DNA of 64,000 nt from Winogradskyella ludwigii (lineage in GTDB: Bacteria > Bacteroidota > Bacteroidia > Flavobacteriales > Flavobacteriaceae): assembly GCF_013403985.1 (NCBI RefSeq), contig NZ_JABFDF010000001.1, positions 496,001 to 560,000 of the forward strand, given 5' to 3'. Below are positions 54,079 through 62,339 of the stretch, piece after piece. How positions within the stretch are numbered: the stretch's first letter is position 1; each line of letters begins with the position of its first letter. The position numbers and the translations under genes are program-made. A model generated the notes under the pieces. It had not been told where the DNA came from, did not search any database, and saw only the letters and a list, made by a program, of their open reading frames with translations.

Positions 54079-56217
54079 TTGATTGGTATTGCTGTGACGA
54101 CTCCTATTGTTTTAGGCCTCACAACTAATCATTTTGAAATAGGACTTGCGCTATGTTTTGGTGCCTTTTGGTGCTCTCCAAGCGACGTAAGTGGGAGTCT
54201 TAAACATAAACAAATTGGTATTCTTTTTTCTGCTATTTTAGTGGTTATAATTAGTTTTATTGGAGGTTACCTTAATATTTCAAATTTCTTCCTCTTTCCT
54301 ATTTTAGGGTTATTAACGTTTAGTATTGCTTTCATTTCAATTTATGGTTTTAGAGCTTCCTTAATTAGCTTTTCAGGCTTATTGGCTTTGGTTTTGAGTT
54401 TTGCTCATACTTCAGAAACTTTGGAAGTCTACGAATATGCACTGCTAATTGGTGTTGGTGGCTTGTGGTATTTGGTATTATCTACACTTTGGTTTTATAT
54501 GAATCCAAAAGCCCAAACCAAAGAAACCTTAACTGAAACTTTTATACTGACGTCTAATTTTTTAAATATAAGAAGACAACTTATAGGCGAACAACCCAAC
54601 CGAACAGATTTGCAAACTCAGTTAATGACAGTACAAAGTCAACTTACTGAGCATCATGCTACCTTACGAGAAATCTTGATTTCATCACGTAAAAGTTCAG
54701 GAAAGTCTAACTATCATGGCAAACGTTTATTGGTTTTTGTTCAATTAATAGAACTATTAGAAACTGCCATTGCCAACCCTGTAAATTATGATAAAATGGA
54801 TGCGCTTTTTGAAGTTCATGCTGAATTTAAAACTGATTTTCAGGAGTTATTATCCGAATTGTCGCGTCAATTGTGTGCCATTGCAAAAAACCTTAACAAA
54901 CCAAGTCAATTCCCACCTAACAAAATACTTTCTGATGCTTTTAAAGTTCTCGAAAATGACATCTTGAAATTAAAAATAGAAGATCATCTTGAAGACTACG
55001 AAAACTATTTAATGCTTCAAAACTTCTTGGATTACCAAAAGAAACAATTTGAAAAACTAAAGAAAATAAAATGGCTTTTAGGAAATCCTGAATTGACTTC
55101 TGAAGATTATATAAAAAAAGACAAATTAAAACGTTTCATTGAATCGCAAGATTACAATCCTAAATTACTACTTAGAAATTTCAGTTTAAAATCTACCATT
55201 TTCAAACATTCACTGCGGTTAGCTCTAACTGTAATGTTAGGGTATGGTATTGGATTATTATTCGATTTTCAGAATCCATATTGGATTATACTTACCATTA
55301 TAGTAATAATGCGTCCAAGTTATGGACTTACAAAAACCCGTTCTAAAGATCGTATGATTGGAACCTTAATTGGTGCCGTTTTAGCCAGTGCGTTAGTACT
55401 TTTAGTGCATGATCCTTATGTTTACGGAGCTATTGGTATTCTGTCATTAGTCATTGCATTTTCCATGGTGCAGAAAAACTACAAAGCATCTGCAACGTTT
55501 ATAACGCTCAGTGTTATATTTATCTATGCCATTTTACAGCCTGAAATTATAAAAGTTATACAGTTTAGAGTTTTAGATACATTCATTGGTGCTGTAATTT
55601 CATTTATGGCCATGCGTTGGCTTTTACCTGCTTGGTCGTTTATGGATATTGGCGATAATATAAAAGATAGTTTAAAAGCTAATACCACATTTTTTAAATC
55701 TATTAGCAACTATTATCAGAAAAAAGGTGCAATACCAACAAGCTTAAAAGTAAATAGAAAAGACGCGTTTTTACAAACTTCGAATTTAAGTTCTGCATTT
55801 CAGCGTATGGCACAAGAACCAGAATCTAAACAAAATCATATTGACGATATTTATGAACTAGTGGTTATTAATCATTCTTTTCTAGCCTCTCTAGCGTCGT
55901 TGAGTACTTACATTCAAAACTATTCAACAACAAAAGTTTCGGAAGATTTTATACTAATCTCAGATAAAATAATAGCTAATCTTGATGATGTTTGCTCGCA
56001 ATTAAAAGTTATTAATTTTGAGAGTTCAAAAACTAGCTCTTCAACATTTACACCTGAACCATTTACGTTTCCAGTACATAGACTTATAAATGATACAATA
56101 CAAAAATTCGATAGTGAACACACGCACAAAGAAGCACATTTAATTTGGGAACAACTTTATTGGTTATATAGTCTGAGTGAAAAAATGCTAAAATTAACCT
56201 ATAAATTAAAAGAATAA
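54079..56217 (+). CDS. FUSC/YccS-type integral membrane protein (start uncertain)
   Basis: This is a 712-residue protein from the TTG at 54079. It has two clusters of about five membrane segments (near 1-140 and 380-510), with a soluble helical region between (140-370) and a soluble C-terminus. This is the layout of FUSC/YccS/YhfK-type proteins, implicated in efflux of aromatic or other organic acids. The frame stays open upstream to 53887 and encodes IEFFKSTSFSKAVLIG, which looks like the true N-terminal helix, but that stretch has no ATG, GTG or TTG. The real start may be a rare ATT near 53992-54004, or the ATG has been lost. Confidence 0.8.
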   Translation: MIGIAVTTPIVLGLTTNHFEIGLALCFGAFWCSPSDVSGSLKHKQIGILFSAILVVIISFIGGYLNISNFFLFPILGLLTFSIAFISIYGFRASLISFSGLLALVLSFAHTSETLEVYEYALLIGVGGLWYLVLSTLWFYMNPKAQTKETLTETFILTSNFLNIRRQLIGEQPNRTDLQTQLMTVQSQLTEHHATLREILISSRKSSGKSNYHGKRLLVFVQLIELLETAIANPVNYDKMDALFEVHAEFKTDFQELLSELSRQLCAIAKNLNKPSQFPPNKILSDAFKVLENDILKLKIEDHLEDYENYLMLQNFLDYQKKQFEKLKKIKWLLGNPELTSEDYIKKDKLKRFIESQDYNPKLLLRNFSLKSTIFKHSLRLALTVMLGYGIGLLFDFQNPYWIILTIIVIMRPSYGLTKTRSKDRMIGTLIGAVLASALVLLVHDPYVYGAIGILSLVIAFSMVQKNYKASATFITLSVIFIYAILQPEIIKVIQFRVLDTFIGAVISFMAMRWLLPAWSFMDIGDNIKDSLKANTTFFKSISNYYQKKGAIPTSLKVNRKDAFLQTSNLSSAFQRMAQEPESKQNHIDDIYELVVINHSFLASLASLSTYIQNYSTTKVSEDFILISDKIIANLDDVCSQLKVINFESSKTSSSTFTPEPFTFPVHRLINDTIQKFDSEHTHKEAHLIWEQLYWLYSLSEKMLKLTYKLKE

Positions 56218-56342
56218 GCCATCACTCTACGACCATGCTATTTTAATATAATAGACCAATGGAAGTCCCTAAAATGTTAATTTAGTGTCAATATCTACAC
56301 CTATTAAAGGGCTTTATGGATTGATTTTATTAAATTACATCT

Positions 56343-57263
56343 ATGCTTAAAAACACTTTAAAAAAACTTAAATCTAACATTACAGCTATCCTTGTAGCCA
56401 GCTTTGGTATTATAATGCTGGCTTTGCAAATACCAGTAACTAATGCGCTGGTTAAAAGAAGTGCTAATATTGATGCCAAATATGCACCCTTTTACAAAAT
56501 TAAAAACACCTATAACTTACCAGAGAGTTTAAATGAAATCAGTGGACTTTATTGGGTTAGTAATAATGTTTTTGCATGTATCCAAGATGAAGACGGCATT
56601 CTTTTTATTTATGACGTGAGTAAGAATAAAATTATAAACCGAATAAAATTTGCAGGCTCTGGTGATTATGAAGCTTTAACCTTAAATAAAGATGATGCTT
56701 ATGTCATGCGTAGCGATGGAGTAATTTATGAAATAAAAAACTACGTTTCTGAAGATCGTGAAATTTCAAAATTTGAAACCCCTTTTAACGAAGATAATAA
56801 CATAGAGAGCTTAACTTTTGATAAGCAAAATAATAGATTACTTACCATACCAAAAGATGAAGACCTTGGGCGCAAACACTTTAAATCTATCTATCAAATT
56901 CCGTTAAACACCAAACAAATGGATAGTTTACCATTTGTTAAAATTGATTTAAAGGCCGATATATTTAAAGAATATAGACATAAAAAAATAGAAAAGACTT
57001 TTAACCCTTCGGATATCGCTATTCATCCAAAAACAAAAGATATTTACATCTTAGAAGGTAAAAAGCCAAAGCTACTGGTCTTAAATAGTAAAGGAAAAGT
57101 ATTAAAAGTGCATGAACTAGATAAACGTAAATTTGCTCAACCAGAAGGTATTGCTTTTAGTAAAGATGGACGTTTATTTATTGCTAACGAAGCGACAGAC
57201 AGCAAAGCTAACATTATTGAAATTCAGATAAAAGAGTCTAAGAAAAGTACTAAAAAAAACTAA
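56343..57263 (+). CDS. SdiA-regulated-family beta-propeller-like protein
   Basis: This is a 306-residue protein with one N-terminal membrane segment (about 13-35) and a periplasmic part resembling the SdiA-regulated family. Repeated blades are seen in NEISGLYWVSNNVFACIQDE near 64-83, GSGDYEALTLNKDDAYVM near 105-122, NIESLTFDKQNNRLLTIPKD near 153-172, NPSDIAIHPKTKDIYILEG near 221-239 and QPEGIAFSKDGRLFIANEA near 265-283. The family is probably a calcium or ligand-binding propeller whose function is not settled. It lies 125 bases after the FUSC-type gene on the same strand. Confidence 0.8.
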   Translation: MLKNTLKKLKSNITAILVASFGIIMLALQIPVTNALVKRSANIDAKYAPFYKIKNTYNLPESLNEISGLYWVSNNVFACIQDEDGILFIYDVSKNKIINRIKFAGSGDYEALTLNKDDAYVMRSDGVIYEIKNYVSEDREISKFETPFNEDNNIESLTFDKQNNRLLTIPKDEDLGRKHFKSIYQIPLNTKQMDSLPFVKIDLKADIFKEYRHKKIEKTFNPSDIAIHPKTKDIYILEGKKPKLLVLNSKGKVLKVHELDKRKFAQPEGIAFSKDGRLFIANEATDSKANIIEIQIKESKKSTKKN

Positions 57264-57340
57264 GTATTTATGATATTGTAACATCATAAAACCTAACAAT
57301 CGTTTTACTCCCATTAAGTTCTAGATTGAAAACTCTAGCG

Positions 57341-57470
57341 CAACAAAAAAACGCTCAAGCGAGCTTACAATCTATTCTTTTAAAACAACACGAAGCTTAG
57401 GGGATTGCTGCGCATCCCTTAAGCTCCGTCTTGAAAATAGTTTCAACAAAAAAAACGCTCAAGCTAGCTT
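57341..57470. repeat. Direct repeat pair flanking a hairpin next to tRNA-Arg
   Basis: The segment CAACAAAAAAACGCTCAAGC recurs with one extra A at 57341-57360 and 57444-57464, each followed by (G/T)AGCTT and preceded by a related TTGAAAA. Between them is the hairpin at 57392-57427. The layout is that of a small duplicated or mobile repeat unit next to a tRNA gene. Confidence 0.6.
57392..57427. repeat. Imperfect hairpin GAAGCTTAGGGGAT / ATCCCTTAAGCTCC
   Basis: Two 14-base arms (57392-57405 and 57414-57427) pair at 12 of 14 positions around an 8-base TGCTGCGC loop. There is no T-run, so a terminator role is unlikely. It looks like a REP-like or small structured element between the direct repeats. 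Confidence 0.5.
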
Positions 57471-57494
57471 GGCGTTTTTTCTATTGAAACTATT
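57436..57494. terminator. Terminator downstream of tRNA-Arg
   Basis: Outer arms AATAGTTTCAA (57436-57446) and TTGAAACTATT (57484-57494) are perfect, and inside them AAAAAACGC pairs with GCGTTTTTT around CAAGCTAGCTTG. On the minus strand it sits just after the tRNA 3' end. It also lies 172 bases after the SdiA-regulated-family gene, so it can work in both directions. Confidence 0.75.
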
Positions 57495-57500
57495 TATTCG

Positions 57501-57574
57501 TGACCGCGAAGGGATTCGAACCCCCAACCCTCAGAGCCGAAATCTGATATTCTATCCAGTTGAACTACGCAGCC
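57501..57574 (-). tRNA. tRNA-Arg, anticodon UCG
   Basis: The minus strand folds into a 74-base cloverleaf. Acceptor stem GGCTGCG pairs with CGCGGTC with two G-U type pairs, discriminator A. The anticodon arm is TCAGA / TCTGA around the loop TTTCGGC, so the anticodon is TCG (reads CGA and other CGN Arg codons). The T arm has GGGTTCGAATCCC. CCA is not encoded. The gene lies 39 bases after the YqeY-family gene. Confidence 0.92.
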
Positions 57575-57613
57575 ATTGATTTCCTGTAAAAACAGGACTA
57601 TTTTTTTATTGTC

Positions 57614-58063
57614 TTATGATAATTTCGCTTTTACAATACTCGAAATTGTTTTACCATCTGCTTTTCCTGCTAAGGCTTTACTTACCATTCCCATTACTTT
57701 TCCCATATCTTTCATGCCTTCTGCACCAGTTGCTGCAATTGTTTTCATGACTTCTTCTGAAATTTCTTCTTCAGAAAGTTGTGCTGGTAAAAACTGACTA
57801 ATTATTTCTGCTTGTGCTATTTCTGGATCTGCCAAATCATTTCGGTTTTGCTCCAAAAATATAGCAGCACTATCTTTACGCTGCTTTACCATTTTAGACA
57901 AGATTTTTATTTCTTCGTCCTTAGATATCTCTTCTTTAGAACCTGAAGCCGTTTGTGCTAATAATAATTCTGATTTTACAGCCCTTAAAGCAGCCAATGC
58001 TGTTTGATCTTTTGCTTTCATTGCTGCTTTCATCGCAGTCATAACATCTACTTGTAAACTCAT
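57614..58063 (-). CDS. GatB/YqeY domain-containing protein
   Basis: This is a 149-residue YqeY-family protein: an all-helical domain with MTAMKAAMKAKDQTALAALR near 8-27, LSKMVKQRKDSAAIFLEQ near 54-71 and QAEIISQFLPAQLSEEEI near 83-100, then MGKVMGMVSKALAGKADG near 117-134. The domain resembles the tail of GatB, which contacts tRNA, but stand-alone function is unsettled. A longer frame reaches 58111, but the ATG at 58063 is preferred because family members begin MSLQ. It is downstream of the ftsZ terminator, so separately transcribed. Confidence 0.88.
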   Translation of the reverse strand: MSLQVDVMTAMKAAMKAKDQTALAALRAVKSELLLAQTASGSKEEISKDEEIKILSKMVKQRKDSAAIFLEQNRNDLADPEIAQAEIISQFLPAQLSEEEISEEVMKTIAATGAEGMKDMGKVMGMVSKALAGKADGKTISSIVKAKLS

Positions 58064-58151
58064 AATATGTTGCTTTAATAAGAACTGCGAAGATAGTAAA
58101 AAGATTCTCATAGCTTATGCAGAATAAGACATAACCTCTAAAATTTAAGCC

Positions 58152-58188
58152 AAAAAAAAGTCCAAAAAGTTATACTCACTTTTTGGAC
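58152..58188 (-). terminator. Terminator after ftsZ
   Basis: On the minus strand GTCCAAAAAGT (58188-58178) and ACTTTTTGGAC (58170-58160) form a perfect 11-bp stem with a 7-base loop, followed by eight T. It closes the cell-division cluster. Confidence 0.88.
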
Positions 58189-58226
58189 CAGACATTGGTA
58201 TTTTACACCATAAATTAAACTTGCTA

Positions 58227-60170
58227 TTAATCTACATTATCGTGTAAAAATGAATTATTACTTCTTAACTGTATGTCGTCGTTTTCGTCGGTTCCAACAG
58301 ACATTCTCGAAGTTCTAGTTTCTGAAGAATGCTGCGCATCTTCTAAATTAACACCTTGTCTTTTGTAAGCAGGTTCTTTTTCAATTTCATTTATTTTAGC
58401 GTTATTAAACTTATAATTGAAATCTTTCATTTTACGTCTACGCTCATCTGCACGAGCTACAAGTAACTCAGAGATAGGACTGTTCATTGGGTCAATCTCT
58501 TCCTCTTTTATTTCTGCAGTTTCACGAACAGGAAGTGTTTTCTTTTCAAAAACAATTTCTTCCTTTACTTCTGTTTTTTCATTTTTGGTATTAATAGTTG
58601 ATTCAAATGTTTCAAAATCATCTAAAGCATATCGCTTTTCACCTTCGTTATTTACCTCAGTTACTGGGATAATTTCAACCGGTTCATTAACCTTTATTTC
58701 TTTAACTTCTTCATCTAAGCTAAAGAACATTTTTTCTTCAGCTTTTGGCTCTTCAACCTGTTCTGGCTCTTTTTTAGCTAAAGGTAAATCGAATGAAAAT
58801 GTGATTTGCTCTTCTTGTACTTCTTCAATTGTTTCTTCGGCTTTATTAACTATAGGAGTAATAACAAAGTCCTCTGGCTCAATTGTAGCTTCTGCTTTTG
58901 AATCTAAAACTTCATCATAAACCACATTCATATTTCTTAAGAAATCTGTAGTAGTTATTAAATCCGTTCCTTCATTTTCTTGGACTTTAGATTCCGTTTT
59001 AACATCTTCTACATCATCTTCAATTAAAGTATGACGTACAATTGGTGCTTCTTTTACTTCTTCTAAAACGATATCTGGAGTAATAATAGCAGGCACTTTT
59101 TCTGGTGTACTAATACCTGTTTCCTTAACTTCTTCTAAAGCGTGAATAACCTTTTTTGTTTCCGTATTAGAAATCTCATTTTGCTGATCGATATCAAATC
59201 CTGTTGCAATAATAGTTACAGAAATAGATTCTTGTAACTCATCATCTTCACCAACACCCATGATTATATTGGCTCCATGACCTGCTTCAGTTTGAATATG
59301 ATCATTGATTTCTCCGATCTCATCAATAGTAATTTCTTGAGAACCAGAAACGATTAGCAACAATACGTTTTTGGCACCTGTAATTTTATTATCGTTAAGT
59401 AATGGAGAATCCAAAGCATTCATAATCGCTTCTTGCGCTCTAGTTTGACCAGAAGCTGTAGCAGATCCCATAATCGCTGTTCCACTATTACTTAAAACGG
59501 TTTTAGCATCACGTAAATCAATATTCTGAGTATAGTGATGTGTTATAACTTCTGCAATACCTCGAGAGGCTGTAGATAATACTTCGTCTGCTTTAGAGAA
59601 ACCTGCTTTAAACCCAAGGTTTCCGTAAACTTCACGAAGTTTATTATTATTAATAACAACTAATGAATCTACATGCTGACGTAATTTTTCGATACCACGT
59701 TGCGCTTGCTCGTTACGCATTTTACCTTCAAATTGAAAAGGCATAGTAACAATACCAACAGTAAGAATATCAAGTTCTTTAGACATTTTAGCAATAACTG
59801 GTGCTGCTCCTGTACCTGTACCACCACCCATTCCTGCAGTGATAAATATCATTTTAGTATTGGTATCCAACATTCGTCGAATGTCTTCTAAGCTTTCTAT
59901 TGCAGCTTCTTCCCCAACATCTGGATTGGCTCCTGCACCTAATCCCTCTGTTAAATTAACACCTAGTTGTATTTTGTTTGGAACACCACTGTTATGTAAT
60001 GCTTGAGAATCTGTATTACAGATTACAAAATCAACTCCTTTGATACCTTGTTGAAACATATGATTGATGGCATTACTACCACCTCCACCAACACCAATTA
60101 CTTTTATGACGTTTGATTGATGCTTTGGCAAATCAAATGAAATGTTTCCAAATTCGTTGCTGTTACTCAT
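58227..60170 (-). CDS. ftsZ: Cell division protein FtsZ with long C-terminal extension
   Basis: This is a tubulin-like GTPase that forms the division ring. The 647-residue protein has the N-terminal GVGGGGSNAINHM near 26-38, the tubulin signature AGMGGGTGTGAAPVIAKM near 112-129, NNNKLREVYGN near 174-184, and SNSGTAIMGSA near 227-237. From about residue 330 to the end is a very acidic, Glu/Val-rich linker of about 300 residues, well beyond the 50-70 residues in E. coli; long linkers are common in Bacteroidota. The extreme C-terminus (SFLHDNVD) is the likely FtsA-binding tail. It lies 111 bases after ftsA in the same direction. Confidence 0.95.
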   Translation of the reverse strand: MSNSNEFGNISFDLPKHQSNVIKVIGVGGGGSNAINHMFQQGIKGVDFVICNTDSQALHNSGVPNKIQLGVNLTEGLGAGANPDVGEEAAIESLEDIRRMLDTNTKMIFITAGMGGGTGTGAAPVIAKMSKELDILTVGIVTMPFQFEGKMRNEQAQRGIEKLRQHVDSLVVINNNKLREVYGNLGFKAGFSKADEVLSTASRGIAEVITHHYTQNIDLRDAKTVLSNSGTAIMGSATASGQTRAQEAIMNALDSPLLNDNKITGAKNVLLLIVSGSQEITIDEIGEINDHIQTEAGHGANIIMGVGEDDELQESISVTIIATGFDIDQQNEISNTETKKVIHALEEVKETGISTPEKVPAIITPDIVLEEVKEAPIVRHTLIEDDVEDVKTESKVQENEGTDLITTTDFLRNMNVVYDEVLDSKAEATIEPEDFVITPIVNKAEETIEEVQEEQITFSFDLPLAKKEPEQVEEPKAEEKMFFSLDEEVKEIKVNEPVEIIPVTEVNNEGEKRYALDDFETFESTINTKNEKTEVKEEIVFEKKTLPVRETAEIKEEEIDPMNSPISELLVARADERRRKMKDFNYKFNNAKINEIEKEPAYKRQGVNLEDAQHSSETRTSRMSVGTDENDDIQLRSNNSFLHDNVD

Positions 60171-60281
60171 TTTATTATGGGTTTTCTATTATTCTATTCT
60201 TTATAAGTATAAACAGGTTATTAACGGCTCATACAGTACTCTTAATTTATTCTAATCTAATAAGTTTGAATATAAATACGG

Positions 60282-61613
60282 TTATTCCGCATTATCTAAA
60301 AACTTTTTAACACCCTCTGTTAATTTATCTAAAAACGAACGCCGCTCTTTTATGGGCTCTGGAATTACAGGCTCATCTACTATTGTTTTTGTAGGTTCCT
60401 CTTCTAATTCTGCAATTACTTCCTCTTCAATTTCTTCTTCTTTTTTACGCTCTTGACGTTTTAAACCATCCATTACTAAACCAACTGCTGTTGCGTATAA
60501 TGGACTTGCAATATCTTCGTCACTATCACCAGCCAAATGCTCGTTAGGATAACCTATTCTGGTATCCATACCTGTGATATATTCAACTAATTGCTTTAAA
60601 TGCTTTAACTGACTTCCGCCACCTGTTAAAACAATACCTCCAATTAATTTCTTTTTCTGCTCGTCGTGACCGTAATTTTTTATTTCAACATAAACTTGTT
60701 CTATAATTTCCACGACTCTAGCATGAATAATTTTAGATAAATTCTTTAAAGTAATTTCTTTTGGTTCTCTTCCTCTTAATCCTGGAATAGATACAATCTC
60801 ATTATCCTTATTTTCTCCTGGCCATGCAGACCCAAACTTCACTTTTAAAAGTTCGGCTTGCTTTTCAATAATAGAACAGCCTTCTTTAATATCTTCAGTA
60901 ATTACGTTTCCACCGAAAGGTATAACTGCTGTATGACGAATAATGCCGTCTTTAAAAACCGCTAAATCTGTGGTTCCACCTCCTATATCAATTAACGCAA
61001 TACCTGCTTCTTTCTCTTCTCTACTTAATACTGCATTTGCAGAAGCTAAAGGTTCTAACGTGATACCTTCTAACGTTAAACCAGCACTTTTTATACAACG
61101 CCCAACATTTCTAATTGAAGACACCTGACCAACTACAACATGAAAATTAGATTCTAATCGTCCGCCATACATACCAATGGGCTCTGTGATTTCAGATTGA
61201 CCATCAATTTTAAATTCTTGTGGTAAAACATGAATAATCTCTTCACCAGGCAGCATAACTAACTTATGAACTTGGTTAATTAAACGATCTATATCCTCTT
61301 CATCAATAACTATATCAGAATTTGGTCTCGTGATATAATCACTATGTTGTAAACTACGAATATGCTGACCAGCAATCCCAACGGTAACCTGATCAATTTT
61401 CTCGGAAGCCGCAGCTTCTGCTTCTTGCACAGCTTGTTGAATAGACTGAATCGTTTGGGTGATATTATTAACCACACCACGATGCACTCCCATACTTTTG
61501 GCTTTACCTAAACCTAAAATCTCAACTTTATCGTACTCATTTTTGCGACCAATCATGGCCACAATCTTAGTGGTTCCTATATCTAGACCTACCGAAATAT
61601 TTTGCTTTTCCAT
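60282..61613 (-). CDS. ftsA: Cell division protein FtsA
   Basis: This actin-like ATPase tethers FtsZ to the membrane. The 443-residue protein begins NISVGLDIGTTKIVAMIG near 5-22 (phosphate 1), has the SHS2/1C domain near 85-165, VVVGQVSSIRNVGRCIKSAG near 155-174, IALIDIGGGTTDLAVFKDG near 203-221 (phosphate 2) and IVLTGGGSQLKHLKQL near 332-347. A C-terminal amphipathic helix (RRSFLDKLTEGVKKFLDN near 424-441) is the membrane anchor. It begins 3 bases after the ftsQ-type gene and belongs to the dcw cluster. Confidence 0.95.
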   Translation of the reverse strand: MEKQNISVGLDIGTTKIVAMIGRKNEYDKVEILGLGKAKSMGVHRGVVNNITQTIQSIQQAVQEAEAAASEKIDQVTVGIAGQHIRSLQHSDYITRPNSDIVIDEEDIDRLINQVHKLVMLPGEEIIHVLPQEFKIDGQSEITEPIGMYGGRLESNFHVVVGQVSSIRNVGRCIKSAGLTLEGITLEPLASANAVLSREEKEAGIALIDIGGGTTDLAVFKDGIIRHTAVIPFGGNVITEDIKEGCSIIEKQAELLKVKFGSAWPGENKDNEIVSIPGLRGREPKEITLKNLSKIIHARVVEIIEQVYVEIKNYGHDEQKKKLIGGIVLTGGGSQLKHLKQLVEYITGMDTRIGYPNEHLAGDSDEDIASPLYATAVGLVMDGLKRQERKKEEEIEEEVIAELEEEPTKTIVDEPVIPEPIKERRSFLDKLTEGVKKFLDNAE

Positions 61614-61616
61614 GGT

Positions 61617-62339
61617 TTACTTTTTGGTGCAAATAACTTGTTTATCAAACTTTAGATTAACTACCGCATAGTCGCCTAAAATTTTGTCTTTTAATGCTTT
61701 TTGATAAAAAGCTTTAAAATTATTTATCTTTTTTTCGAGCTGATTTAAAGTTCCTAAATGAACAATAAAATCATTTTTTCGAATTTTAAAATCAATGGTT
61801 TTATCGTCGTTTTGACGAATCTCAATGATATGTTTCTTTAAGAAATCATCTTCGTCTACAGTTTTTGCAAATTGAAAGACTGTTTTGAGCTGATTTTTCT
61901 CAATATTTCCTGTAACAAACGGTACTCTTGCCGTATAATTATAGGACAAAGGCATAAAGCCACCTTCATCATCTATATAATAAGATGAATTAGTGTTAAC
62001 TCTAGCTATAGGTCTTTTTTGTTCAATTTCAGCTGAAAGCTCACCGTTTACTGACATAAACACTTCCGCTTGCTTGATCATTGGATTAGATTTCAGGGCA
62101 GATTCTAATTTGTTCAAATCTATAATTTCTTTAGGTTGATTTGAGACCGATTCTTGATTTTGTATTAACAATTTACTAACATTTGTATCTGTTATAAATA
62201 ATTTGTTTTCGCCCAAGAATATTATGTTAGGCTCACTCACTTTTCTAGTCTTATTTCTTTGATTAGAAAACGCGAATAAAAAGCTCACCAAAACCACTAA
62301 AACGATGACCTTAATATAGTTATAATTAATTTTAAACAT
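61617..62339 (-). CDS. ftsQ: Cell division protein FtsQ-type, POTRA domain
   Basis: This is a 240-residue bitopic protein with one membrane segment at about 8-24 (YIKVIVLVVLVSFLFAF) and a periplasmic part resembling the POTRA and beta domains of FtsQ: LESALKSNPMIKQAEVFMSV near 82-101, IARVNTNSSYYIDDEGGF near 115-132. It is shorter and more divergent than E. coli FtsQ. Its role is to recruit later division proteins. It overlaps the murC stop by 8 bases, confirming the dcw order murC-ftsQ-ftsA-ftsZ. Confidence 0.88.
   Translation of the reverse strand: MFKINYNYIKVIVLVVLVSFLFAFSNQRNKTRKVSEPNIIFLGENKLFITDTNVSKLLIQNQESVSNQPKEIIDLNKLESALKSNPMIKQAEVFMSVNGELSAEIEQKRPIARVNTNSSYYIDDEGGFMPLSYNYTARVPFVTGNIEKNQLKTVFQFAKTVDEDDFLKKHIIEIRQNDDKTIDFKIRKNDFIVHLGTLNQLEKKINNFKAFYQKALKDKILGDYAVVNLKFDKQVICTKK

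Noticed and set aside
57341-57470. CRISPR-like repeat pair
   Set aside because: Only two copies, unequal in length, with a hairpin rather than a unique spacer between them, and no cas genes in the window.
58417-58920. Plus-strand 167-codon frame antisense to ftsZ, Ser-rich
   Set aside because: It is the shadow of the Glu/Val-rich FtsZ linker: GAA-rich codons read backwards give Ser/Phe/Thr runs. No start context or family match.
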